Below are positions 1 through 7,951 of a DNA stretch of 64,000 bases, in pieces. Every line of letters begins with the position of its first letter. The first letter of the stretch is position 1. The notes beneath the pieces were generated by a model, which was not told where the DNA came from, made no database searches, and saw only the letters and a program-made list of their open reading frames with translations. The stretch is from Sulfurimonas xiamenensis (GTDB lineage: Bacteria > Campylobacterota > Campylobacteria > Campylobacterales > Sulfurimonadaceae). Both the position numbers and the translations under genes were made by a program. The stretch is taken from NCBI RefSeq assembly GCF_009258045.1, contig NZ_CP041166.1, forward strand, positions 1,798,001 to 1,862,000, in the 5' to 3' direction.

Positions 1-718
1 TATCCCATACAACCATTGCATTTGCACTAAAACCTGCTTTTCTATGGTTAAGAATAGAGGCAAATCTTCTCATAACGCCAGCCTCTTGCAATTCGTTTAA
101 AATCGAAAAAAATGTATCATAATCTATATCTAACTCTTCAACTATCTTTTTAAAAGGCTCTCTTACTATCTCTATATCATACTGAGTGCTTCTTATTATT
201 TCATGATGAAGCGGAGTCAGCTCTATATCTTTGTATTTAGCTTTTTTTACTTTCTCTTTTTTATCATCTTTACCGGTAGTATTTAATTTTACATTGATTT
301 TAAATAGTTTTAGTGTCGGAAGAGTGATATAGTCATCTGCTTGCACAGCGTTTGCTAAAATTTGTACAGTTTTTTCAAGCCCGAGTTTTGAATTTGGAGC
401 TACTGCAAGTGTAAACCAAATATTAAAATCATGATTTCTCTCATAGTTGTGGGAAATGCCTGGATGAGAGTTTATTATTTTCACCGCATCATTTATCTTC
501 TCTTCAGAAACCTTAAATGCAACCAAAGAAGATTCATACCCCAATCTTTTTGTATCAAATATCGCCGATGTTTGTCGAATAATGTTGTTATTTTTCTCTT
601 CTTGTAAAATAGCAATAACCTCATCTTCACTACTGTTTAACTCATCAGCAATTACTTTAAACGGTCTTGCGACTAAAGGAAAATTTTTCTGAATTCGTGA
701 TAAGATTTCATCTTTCAT
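1..718 (-). CDS. NirDL-type siroheme decarboxylase, two fused Lrp/AsnC-like units (partial)
   Basis: Translating the minus strand from 718 gives an open frame that runs off the left edge, so the C-terminus is missing. It holds two Lrp/AsnC-like units. The first contains RQTSAIFDTKRLGY and later HPGISHNYERNHDFNIWFT. After a Lys-rich linker the second begins and reaches GVMRRFASILNHRKAGF. These are hallmarks of the NirD/L/G/H family, which decarboxylates siroheme to didecarboxysiroheme in heme d1 synthesis. The fused two-unit form is known as NirDL. The start at 718 is preferred because GGA lies 7 bases upstream; an in-frame ATG at 730 has no ribosome site. The gene diverges from the precorrin-2 dehydrogenase gene across an FNR-type box. 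Function is inferred from family; a transcription-factor role is unlikely given the nir context. Confidence 0.85.
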   Translation of the reverse strand, partial: MKDEILSRIQKNFPLVARPFKVIADELNSSEDEVIAILQEEKNNNIIRQTSAIFDTKRLGYESSLVAFKVSEEKINDAVKIINSHPGISHNYERNHDFNIWFTLAVAPNSKLGLEKTVQILANAVQADDYITLPTLKLFKINVKLNTTGKDDKKEKVKKAKYKDIELTPLHHEIIRSTQYDIEIVREPFKKIVEELDIDYDTFFSILNELQEAGVMRRFASILNHRKAGFSANAMVVWD

Positions 719-742
719 ATATTGTTCCATTCATTGTTTTAT

Positions 743-827
743 TTTATCGATTGTAGTCTAATTTGAGTAAATGCTAATTGATTTTTATCAATAAAACTTT
801 TTTTTAAAAGTATGATATTATGTCACA
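743..827. promoter_or_regulatory. Divergent promoter region with one FNR-type box (box 778-791)
   Basis: TTGATTTTTATCAA at 778-791 is a perfect match to the FNR/CRP-family consensus TTGAT-N4-ATCAA. On the minus strand, TACAAT at 755-750 predicts a transcription start near 743, 41.5 bases from the box centre. On the plus strand, the AT-rich stretch 811-820 (TATGATATTA) offers a -10 that predicts a start near 823-827, about the same distance away. A single site therefore sits at the class II activation position for both directions. The regulator is not in the window. Confidence 0.75.
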
Positions 828-851
828 CAAAAGAATATAAGAAAGAAAAAA

Positions 852-1421
852 ATGAATTACTTTCCAGCTTTTTTAAAACTTGATAATAAAAAAGTTCTTA
901 TTATCGGCGGCGGTTGTATAGCTTTTAAAAAATTAGAACATCTCTTAGATTTCACCTCAAACATTTCGCTTATTGCACTTGAATTCTCAAATGAAATGAG
1001 TACTGTAATTAAAGAAAAAAAACTTCATTTTGAAAAAAGAAGTTATCAAAAGGGTGATATCAAAGAGTTTGATATAGTCATTATTGCCATTGACAACATC
1101 CCGCTACAGGCTGAAATATTTGAAGAATCAAAACAGTATAAATGCCTTTGCAACTCTGTTGATTCAACAGAATATTGTGATTTTATTTTTCCCTCATATA
1201 TAAAAAAAGATGATTTAACTATTGCCATATCTACATCAGGATCATCACCGGCGGTTGCAAAACATTTAAAAAGATATCTTCAAAAACTAATACCTTCTAA
1301 TATATGCGAATTTTTGCAAGAGATGAAAGAGTTAAGAAAAACTTTGCCAAAAGGCAAAGAGAGAATGAAAATACTTGATAAAAAAGCACAAAATTATATC
1401 AACAGCTGGAGTGATAAATAA
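852..1421 (+). CDS. Precorrin-2 dehydrogenase / sirohydrochlorin ferrochelatase (CysG N-terminal type)
   Basis: This 189-residue protein matches the bifunctional N-terminal part of CysG (Met8/SirC family). It should oxidise precorrin-2 with NAD and insert iron to give siroheme, the precursor of heme d1. An NAD-binding loop VLIIGGGCIAFKKLEHLL lies near residues 15-32. The family pattern N-x-V-D followed by CDFIFPS and ISTSGSSPAVAK is present, including the Asp used for both activities in CysG. The C-terminal methyltransferase half of CysG is absent and is supplied by the separate nirE-type gene at 9087. The ribosome site is weak (AGAAAG). It is transcribed away from the NirDL gene from a shared FNR-type promoter. 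Confidence 0.9.
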   Translation: MNYFPAFLKLDNKKVLIIGGGCIAFKKLEHLLDFTSNISLIALEFSNEMSTVIKEKKLHFEKRSYQKGDIKEFDIVIIAIDNIPLQAEIFEESKQYKCLCNSVDSTEYCDFIFPSYIKKDDLTIAISTSGSSPAVAKHLKRYLQKLIPSNICEFLQEMKELRKTLPKGKERMKILDKKAQNYINSWSDK

Positions 1422-1508
1422 ATTATAGAAAAGCTGTGATATTATGGATTAAGCTGAAAAAAAACAGACCAAAAATCATCTTATTTTAAAAAAAGATCTC
1501 TACAACAT

Positions 1509-2714
1509 CTAATCTTTTAATTTAAAAGACAAATATAATGCTGCAAGAAGCACCATTATTGAACTGCCATAAAGCACTGTATAGTTTAAATAGTGCAAAA
1601 TTACCCCGCCGATAATTGAAAAAAATAGACCCAAAGAGACGATGTTCATCTGAAGAGCAATGTAAACAGGTCTTTTTTCAGCAGGTGCAATCTTTAATAT
1701 AAGATTGCTAGATGCTATACGATTACCATCAATTGAAGCACCGATTAAAAAAAAGATAATCATATACTCATATAAAGAAGTCGCATAAACTGCTAAAATA
1801 ACAGCAAAAACATGCATTATTATTGAAAATTTTGCCGTTAATGTGTTTCGCCCTTTTCCGCTCAGATTACCCCATAAAAAGTTGCTAATCATTGCGCCTA
1901 CCATTTGTGTTGTTATCAAAGAACCAATTGCCACACCTCCAAGGTCTATCTTTTGCTTGGCATCAAGTATGATAAATGGCAAAGCGATAAGATATCCGTA
2001 TGCTAAAAGAAAGGTAACAACCTGTATTTGCAAATTCTTATCCGCTTTTAAAAGCAGATAGGAATTTTGTAAAAACTCTTTAAATGTTCTCTCTTTTTTA
2101 GAAACTTCTTTTTTTATCGGTTCATCAACTAAAGAAAAAGCAAAAAAACCAAAACCCATAATAAAAGAACTTATTATAAAAAGATAGCCGTAGCTTTGCG
2201 GTGCATCAAACGATTCAAGTATCCATGCTGCAAAAGCACCGCTTAAAAGTCCTCCTGCTCCGCTGAAAAACTGACGATATGCCATAGTTTTTCCACGAAA
2301 TTTATGAGAAAAAATCTTCGCCATTATCTCTCTAAAATAGATTGCTGCAAAACCTGCACTAAAGGAGAACATAAAAAGTCCAAATCCGATAGAAGCCAGT
2401 GTTATATTTGGATAATTTTCACCAAAAAGAATAATGGCAACGCCGATAAAAAACCATGATATAAATCTAATAAAAAAGATTTTACGCAGATATGGCAGCA
2501 TACGGGTATAGCTCTGTGCATGAAATGCGGCAAAAAGCTGCACTACGACAGCTCCGCCTCGAAGCAAAGATGCAAAAAATCCGACAAGCATAGAACTTCC
2601 GCCAAAATAATTTACAATAAGAGGTAAAATAGTTGACGGTTCAGCAATCGTTGTCCCAATTGCCAAAAAAAATCCATGTAAAATATTTTTTATATGATTA
2701 GAGAACTTATCCAT
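1509..2714 (-). CDS. Major facilitator superfamily transporter
   Basis: The protein has 401 residues with about ten to twelve hydrophobic helices and a polar middle loop rich in Lys and Glu (KKEVSKKERTFKEF), the usual layout of an MFS carrier. Repeated glycine-rich helices such as GAGGLLSGAFAAW fit the family. The substrate cannot be read from sequence. Its start overlaps the end of the upstream TrpD2-like gene by 8 bases, so the two are translationally coupled. It sits inside the nir island but on the opposite strand, so a link to nitrite, nitric oxide or a tetrapyrrole intermediate is possible but unproven. Confidence 0.75.
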   Translation of the reverse strand: MDKFSNHIKNILHGFFLAIGTTIAEPSTILPLIVNYFGGSSMLVGFFASLLRGGAVVVQLFAAFHAQSYTRMLPYLRKIFFIRFISWFFIGVAIILFGENYPNITLASIGFGLFMFSFSAGFAAIYFREIMAKIFSHKFRGKTMAYRQFFSGAGGLLSGAFAAWILESFDAPQSYGYLFIISSFIMGFGFFAFSLVDEPIKKEVSKKERTFKEFLQNSYLLLKADKNLQIQVVTFLLAYGYLIALPFIILDAKQKIDLGGVAIGSLITTQMVGAMISNFLWGNLSGKGRNTLTAKFSIIMHVFAVILAVYATSLYEYMIIFFLIGASIDGNRIASSNLILKIAPAEKRPVYIALQMNIVSLGLFFSIIGGVILHYLNYTVLYGSSIMVLLAALYLSFKLKD

Positions 2715-3603
2715 TTAGTTTTTCATAAGCTTCATCTATACTACTGGCTTTTTGTGCCACAAAAAGAAAAACAGCCGCATTTAATCGTGCCAGCTTTAAT
2801 AAACCATCAGAGGGATTGTTTGTCTGCTCCAAGGACTCTTGCAAAGTTATTTTTTCCCAAGATTTTGAATAATTTATACCATAATATTGCGGATCTACTA
2901 TAAACTCTTCAACATCAGATCCATTTACAATCCATAAACGCCCTTTGCTAAAGAGTTCAGGAGTTCCCTCATTCCCTTGAATTAAGGCAAGTCTTTTATA
3001 TTTATGAGCAAAAATTTCAACATATTTTTTTACAAACGGTTTATGGAATACTCCCGTGATTGCGTATTCGCTCTCTCCTACATGTGTCAATTTCTCAATT
3101 GTATTTAATCCCGTACGAAGACCGAGTCTCATGCGAAGGTCTGTTAAATTATGCATCTCTTTAAAAAAATCTGCTCTGTCAAAATAGTATATATTTTTAT
3201 TCAGTTTTATATTTGTTGCGACTTCTTTTAGTGTAATCCCTTTTTTTGCAGGTGCTAAATCATCTCCGACGACTACAAGATTCAAAGCTGAGTTTTCTAA
3301 AACTTTTGCAATAAGAGGAAACATAAAAGGGTTATTTACCTTACCGTCAAAGGGGTATCCCAGTTCTATAGAATTTGCCACCGGTGTTTTTTCAATAAAC
3401 ATATCACATGCTTCAACAACACCTCTAAATTCTTGTGTTGTTTCAGGCTTGAGTCTCCATCCAAGTAAAAAAGCAGCTATCTGCTCACTATAAACTGATT
3501 GATTTAAAATCTGACTCATCATATCTTTTGATTCTTCAAAAGTTAAATCTCTATTAGCTTTTGCTCCGGTTCCTACTGCATGAATATACTTAAAAAAATC
3601 CAT
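2707..3603 (-). CDS. TrpD2/YbiB-like phosphoribosyltransferase-fold protein
   Basis: The 298-residue protein resembles anthranilate phosphoribosyltransferase in its N-terminal helical part (GTGAKANRDLTFEESKDMMSQIL, split here as GTGAKANRDLTFEES then KDMMSQIL) and in a later glycosyltransferase family 3 body with HNLTDLRMRLGLRT. The glycine-rich GTGGD phosphoribosyl pyrophosphate loop of true TrpD is not visible, which is characteristic of the TrpD2/YbiB subgroup. Members of that subgroup have been linked to nucleic acid binding rather than tryptophan synthesis. It is the first gene of a pair with the MFS carrier, and no trp genes are nearby. The specific role here is unknown. Confidence 0.65.
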   Translation of the reverse strand: MDFFKYIHAVGTGAKANRDLTFEESKDMMSQILNQSVYSEQIAAFLLGWRLKPETTQEFRGVVEACDMFIEKTPVANSIELGYPFDGKVNNPFMFPLIAKVLENSALNLVVVGDDLAPAKKGITLKEVATNIKLNKNIYYFDRADFFKEMHNLTDLRMRLGLRTGLNTIEKLTHVGESEYAITGVFHKPFVKKYVEIFAHKYKRLALIQGNEGTPELFSKGRLWIVNGSDVEEFIVDPQYYGINYSKSWEKITLQESLEQTNNPSDGLLKLARLNAAVFLFVAQKASSIDEAYEKLNG

Positions 3604-3735
3604 TTTTCTCTACTTTTAAATTTTTTATTTTTTCGTATGATATAACTATTTGCTTAATATGAAATAATAAAAGAGATATTAAATTATGAAAGAGAGTTTT
3701 ATTTAGTACAAAATTTTTATTATATTTATAATACC

Positions 3736-3759
3736 CCTAGATAATTAAAATCATCTAGG
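3736..3759 (-). terminator. Possible hairpin downstream of the lipoprotein gene
   Basis: CCTAGAT (3736-3742) pairs with ATCTAGG (3753-3759) around a 10-base loop, just after the stop of the lipoprotein gene on the minus strand. The following bases are AT-rich but lack a clear T run, so termination is only suggested. Confidence 0.35.
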
Positions 3760-3781
3760 TGAATGAAAGTAAATGATTAAC

Positions 3782-4174
3782 TCAATGGTGAGCATCTTCT
3801 TTTTTTAATTCATCAACTATCGCTGCTCTCAAGATTTTCAACTCATCTTCAGACTCTTTGCATTTTGTGCAAGATATATGCTCTTTTGCAAATGTAATTG
3901 TTGTTGAAATCATCTCTCCATCAACAAACTTCTCAGCGATTATAGCATTTGATTTAAACGGGGTCATTCTCCATCCCTCTTTTTCGCCGGCAGATTTTAT
4001 GATTTGCATAACTTTGTCACTGCTGTGCTCTTGTGTATGAATTGCTGTTTTACAAATTGTTCTATCGCCGCTTTGTAAATCAGGACTACTCGAAACTCCT
4101 GTAGATGTACTGCAACCAGTTGTTAATAATAAAGTTGCAACAGATGTAACAACTATTAATAAAGCTTTATTCAT
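3782..4174 (-). CDS. Predicted lipoprotein of unknown function
   Basis: A 130-residue product with a classic lipoprotein signal: a basic start, a hydrophobic run and the lipobox LTTGC ending at about Cys21. The mature part contains four further cysteines, two of them in a C-T-K-C pattern (SCTKCKES), and ends in a His pair. Family not recognised. It diverges from nirS across a 487-base intergenic region that carries the nirS FNR-type box, and is followed on its own strand by the TrpD2-like and MFS genes after a 178-base gap. It may serve in the cell envelope during nitrite respiration, but nothing in the sequence shows this. Confidence 0.6.
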   Translation of the reverse strand: MNKALLIVVTSVATLLLTTGCSTSTGVSSSPDLQSGDRTICKTAIHTQEHSSDKVMQIIKSAGEKEGWRMTPFKSNAIIAEKFVDGEMISTTITFAKEHISCTKCKESEDELKILRAAIVDELKKEDAHH

Positions 4175-4590
4175 ATTTTTCCTTTATGCTTTTTAAGTAA
4201 ATTTCACAAAAATTAATTTTATTTATAAAAATTAATTAGTGAATAATATAACACCAAACTTAAAATAAAATTTAAAAAGAGTTACATAATATTTTTTAGC
4301 ATTTTTATTCTAATTGTCTGTTTTCTTATCTTATATCTTAAATATTATATAAGTAAAGTCTTGTCTATCATCTTTATAATAGAAACAATATAAAACAAAA
4401 ATTTGTTTTTAACATTATTACAATTCTATTATCTACTGCTCTTTTTTCTTTATCAGTGCGCTATATTCTATAATTATACATAAGGCATTTTTTATGTAAA
4501 AATACTTTCAAAAGTTTCAATATGCTTATATGACTCATTTAGTTACATAAATAATAAAACAAATCTTAATTTTGTAATCTAATAAAAAAA

Positions 4591-4639
4591 TTGATTTGTA
4601 TCAAGAAACATTTGGTAAAAAAAGATTAAACTACTCCTA
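4591..4639 (+). promoter_or_regulatory. nirS promoter with perfect FNR-type box (4591-4604)
   Basis: TTGATTTGTATCAA at 4591-4604 fits TTGAT-N4-ATCAA exactly. A -10-like TAAACT at 4627-4632 predicts a start near 4639, which puts the box centre at about -41.5, the class II activation position. A strong ribosome site AAAGGAG (4648-4654) precedes the nirS ATG at 4662. The rest of the 4175-4590 gap is AT-rich with no further gene or clear motif. Confidence 0.8.
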
Positions 4640-4661
4640 ATTCTGAAAAAGGAGAAATAAA

Positions 4662-6302
4662 ATGAGATTAAACAAGTTAGTTATGTCGGTTGCTGCAATG
4701 GCAATCGTTGGTTCAGGATTAGTTGCTGATACATCAAGTATGGATGTAGAAGCTGTTTTTGAAAAAGAGTGCCAGGGATGTCATGGTCCTAATCACGAAG
4801 GCGGTGTTGGTTCAGATCTTCGTCCAAGTGTGATTGGCAAAAAAAATGCTTATGAACTTGCAGAAACTATATTAAATGGTAAAGCAGGTACAGCTATGCC
4901 TCAGTTTAAAGATAAATTTAGCAAGGCTGATGCTGATAAAATGGTTGATTATCTACAACACTTTAAAGGCAGAGTAATCAAACAACTTACACTTGATGCT
5001 GTAAAAGATGGCTGGAAGCCTCTAAATGACAGAATGGAATTTTTCAAAAAATATCCAAAAGCAGTAGATGTTAAGAAAAATACGGATATCTGTTTCGTAA
5101 CAGAGCGTGATGCTGAACGCGTAGTGTTTGTTGATGGAACAAGCGGTAAAATTTTATCTAGACATCCAGCAGGTTTTGCTGTCCATGTAACAGTTACAAA
5201 CAAGCGTCAGCCTCGTTATGCTTACTCAATCTCTCGCTCAGGTTTAGTAACAATGTACGACCTTAACACTCCGGGCCAACAAAAAATTGCTGAGTGTCAG
5301 GTTGGTTCTGAATCTCGTGGTCTTGCAGTTTCTCCGGATGGTAAATACTTAATGGCTGGTAACTACACTCCGGGCGGTGCTGTGCTTATGGATGCTATGA
5401 CGCTTGAGCCGTTAAAAGTTTATCCTACTTCAAGTGTTATTCAACCAAATGGAAATATTGATTCATCTCGTGTAGCTGGTATTTTCGATACTCCATACGG
5501 TCCTTATTTTGCATTTGCACTTAAAGATGGTGGACATGTTTATATCGTAGACTACTCTAAGCCTGATTTCCCAATCGTTGGAGATATTCCAAATATCGGT
5601 GATATTCTTCATGATGGTTTCTTAAATGAAGGTAAAGAGATTGGTCGTTACTTATTTATCGCTTCTCAAGGAAGTGATGTTGTCGGTGTAGTTGATTTTA
5701 AAACTAAATCATTAGTAACAAAAATCTATACAGGTCCTGCATCTAAGCCACACCCAGGTCAAGGTTCTTCTTGGTATAATGAAACTCTAGGACAGCAGCT
5801 CGGTGCAACTGTTAATATGAATCTTGGTCAAGTAACTATCTGGGATGATCATTTTGATGTAATTCGTCAAATTCCAACTGGCGGCGGTGGATTATTTATA
5901 GGTACATCAGAGCATACACCATTTTTATGGGCAGATAATGTTTTAGGTGGTGATGATGTTTGGAATCAAGTTCATTTGATCAACAAACAAACTCTTGAAT
6001 TAGACAGAATACTTACAGTTGGTACAACTGAAGGTACTGTTATGGATCCTGTAACTCACAAAATTTTATACAAATGGAAAGTTCCAACTGTTAAAGATGA
6101 AAATGGTAAAGTAATAGTTCCAAGAATTTTACATGCTGAACCGGCTAATCACGGTCACTGGACTATGATTTCTGAGTGGAATGCAGGTCGTATCGGTATC
6201 TATGAAGCAAAAACAGGTAAATTTGTTAAATATATCAATGGCTTAACAACTCCTACTTTTACATACTCTATCGAGCATAGACAAACTATTCCTGGAGCAT
6301 AA
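4662..6302 (+). CDS. nirS: Cytochrome cd1 nitrite reductase NirS
   Basis: This periplasmic enzyme reduces nitrite to nitric oxide in denitrification. The 546-residue precursor has a signal peptide ending near VGSGLVA-D, then a cytochrome c domain with C37-Q-G-C40-H41 and a likely axial Met79. From about residue 120 the eight-bladed d1-heme propeller follows. By alignment from memory with Paracoccus NirS, the proximal d1 histidine is in GFAVHVTVTN, and the two distal histidines are in ILHDGF and SKPHPGQGSSW. Presence of the c domain and both distal histidines separates it from NirF and supports NirS over NirN. A strong rho-independent terminator follows at 6352, so nirS may be largely monocistronic, with nirCJFE behind it. 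Confidence 0.96.
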   Translation: MRLNKLVMSVAAMAIVGSGLVADTSSMDVEAVFEKECQGCHGPNHEGGVGSDLRPSVIGKKNAYELAETILNGKAGTAMPQFKDKFSKADADKMVDYLQHFKGRVIKQLTLDAVKDGWKPLNDRMEFFKKYPKAVDVKKNTDICFVTERDAERVVFVDGTSGKILSRHPAGFAVHVTVTNKRQPRYAYSISRSGLVTMYDLNTPGQQKIAECQVGSESRGLAVSPDGKYLMAGNYTPGGAVLMDAMTLEPLKVYPTSSVIQPNGNIDSSRVAGIFDTPYGPYFAFALKDGGHVYIVDYSKPDFPIVGDIPNIGDILHDGFLNEGKEIGRYLFIASQGSDVVGVVDFKTKSLVTKIYTGPASKPHPGQGSSWYNETLGQQLGATVNMNLGQVTIWDDHFDVIRQIPTGGGGLFIGTSEHTPFLWADNVLGGDDVWNQVHLINKQTLELDRILTVGTTEGTVMDPVTHKILYKWKVPTVKDENGKVIVPRILHAEPANHGHWTMISEWNAGRIGIYEAKTGKFVKYINGLTTPTFTYSIEHRQTIPGA

Positions 6303-6351
6303 TTTCCAAATTGTTGCATCTGCTCTCTTTTCAATAAAGGTGTAACTTATT

Positions 6352-6382
6352 CTTTCCCCCTTGCTGGGGAAAGTCTTTTTTT
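6352..6382 (+). terminator. Rho-independent terminator after nirS
   Basis: CTTTCCCC (6352-6359) pairs perfectly with GGGGAAAG (6366-6373) and is followed by TCTTTTTTTA. It separates nirS from nirC, so full-length nirC-RR messages need readthrough or a promoter in 6383-6524, where no FNR palindrome is visible. Confidence 0.9.
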
Positions 6383-6524
6383 ATCACAAAATCTAAATTA
6401 TTTAACTAAAATTAATGCATACATAACTATAAATCATTATGTAAAATTTGTAATTTATGACATTTATAAGCCATAATTCAAGCTTATTTTAGTTAAAATA
6501 ATATATCAAAGCAAAAGAAAAATT

Positions 6525-6830
6525 ATGAAAAAAATTATAGCAGTAATATTGAGTTTAATTTCATTTTTATCTGCAAATGAGTTGGACGGAAAGAAAGTTT
6601 TTGAAACTTATTGCTGGGGTTGTCATCACCAGAGTGCTGAAGCTTTCGGTCCATCTTTTAGTGAAATTGCTTCCAAGCGAACATATGAAGAGATACAAGC
6701 TTATATTTTAGACCCTGAATCAATGTATAAGGCTTTTGGGTACAAACGAACAGTTATGACAAAAATTAAACTAACCGACAAAGAGAGAGAGGCTATTGCA
6801 AAATATGTACTCTTATATAAAGGCAAATAA
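6525..6830 (+). CDS. nirC: Small monoheme cytochrome c, NirC type
   Basis: A 101-residue exported cytochrome. The signal peptide ends near FLSA-N, and the heme site is C30-W-G-C33-H34. A methionine in YKRTVMTKIKL is a candidate sixth ligand. Members named NirC pass electrons to NirS or assist in heme d1 maturation in the periplasm. It starts the operon that continues through nirJ, nirF and nirE, overlapping nirJ by one base (TAATG). Small size and position support NirC over a general cytochrome c553. Confidence 0.85.
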   Translation: MKKIIAVILSLISFLSANELDGKKVFETYCWGCHHQSAEAFGPSFSEIASKRTYEEIQAYILDPESMYKAFGYKRTVMTKIKLTDKEREAIAKYVLLYKGK

Positions 6831-7951
6831 TGTTTAGATTATCCAATTTAATATCTTCAGTTGTTGAAGACAAGCCAGAAAGAGTTCTTGGGGGTTCAAT
6901 AGCAATATGGAATTTTACAAATAGATGCAACCTCTCATGTCTTCACTGCTACTCTAAATCAACATTAGATGAAGTTGATACTTTAACAACTGAGCAGATT
7001 AAAAAAACAATACTAGAGATGAAAGAAAACGGCGTAAAATTTATCATCTTCTCTGGCGGCGAGCCTCTTACAAGAAAAGATCTTTTTGAAATTGCCGATT
7101 TTTGCAAAGAGAATGGAATCATCACCTATCTCTCCAGCAACGGCCTCTATTTTACAACAGGAAATATACAGCGCATAGTGGACACATTTACATATGTCGG
7201 TGTAAGCATAGATGGAGATGAACCTACTCATGACTATTTCCGCGGACTAAAAGGTGCATTTACCCAAACGCTTAAAGCTGTTCGTCTTGCTATAGAAACC
7301 GGAGCTAAAATCGGGATCCGTTTTACTCTTACAAAAGATACGGTAAATTCCTTAGAGTACATTTTTGACTTAGCTGAAAAAGAGAATATTCCAAAAATCT
7401 ATATTTCTCATCTTGTCTACTCCGGTCGTGGTTTAGACAACTTAAAAATGGACCTCTCAAAAGAGCAGAGAAGAAAATCTGTAGAGTTTATCCTTGACAA
7501 AGCGTTTGAATATCATAAAACAGGCAGAGACATTGAGATAGTAACCGGAAATATGGAACAAGATGCAGTTCTGTTTTTAGATAGATTTGCTCTTGAATAT
7601 CCTGAACTAAAAGATACAATGAGAGAGCGTTTGGTTAAGTGGGGCGGAAACAGTGCCGGACGAAAACTTTTAAATATAAACAGCGAAGGTGATGTAAGAC
7701 CGGATCCATTCTTCCCATTAACCATTGGAAATATAATAGAACAAAACTTCGGTGATATTTGGAAAGGCGGTGAGCTTCTAGACCAACTGCGCATTCATCC
7801 AAGAACACAAATCAGCGGTATATGTTCAAACTGCCAACAGATAGATATATGCAACGGCGGCTCAAGAGCAAGAGCTTATGCTATTACAGGTGATTTATGG
7901 AGTGAAGATCCATCATGTTATTTAACTGAACAAGAGAGAAGGAAGCATTAA
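6830..7951 (+). CDS. nirJ: Heme d1 biosynthesis radical SAM protein NirJ
   Basis: The 373-residue enzyme carries the radical SAM signature C33-N-L-S-C37-L-H-C40 and the GGEP motif (FSGGEPLTRKDL). Near the C-terminus, CSNCQQIDICNGG and a later Cys form a SPASM-like auxiliary cluster site. NirJ replaces the two propionate side chains by oxo groups on the way from didecarboxysiroheme to heme d1. Both ends overlap their neighbours by one base (TAATG), so translation is tightly coupled with nirC and nirF. Related AhbC/AhbD enzymes are the main alternative, but the nir operon makes NirJ the better call. Confidence 0.93.
   Translation: MFRLSNLISSVVEDKPERVLGGSIAIWNFTNRCNLSCLHCYSKSTLDEVDTLTTEQIKKTILEMKENGVKFIIFSGGEPLTRKDLFEIADFCKENGIITYLSSNGLYFTTGNIQRIVDTFTYVGVSIDGDEPTHDYFRGLKGAFTQTLKAVRLAIETGAKIGIRFTLTKDTVNSLEYIFDLAEKENIPKIYISHLVYSGRGLDNLKMDLSKEQRRKSVEFILDKAFEYHKTGRDIEIVTGNMEQDAVLFLDRFALEYPELKDTMRERLVKWGGNSAGRKLLNINSEGDVRPDPFFPLTIGNIIEQNFGDIWKGGELLDQLRIHPRTQISGICSNCQQIDICNGGSRARAYAITGDLWSEDPSCYLTEQERRKH

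Noticed and set aside
4541-4557. AGTTACATAAATAAT shared by the nirS and moaC upstream regions (4541 and 30452)
   Set aside because: A 15-base match is expected several times by chance in a 64-kb AT-rich window, and no symmetry or third good copy supports it.
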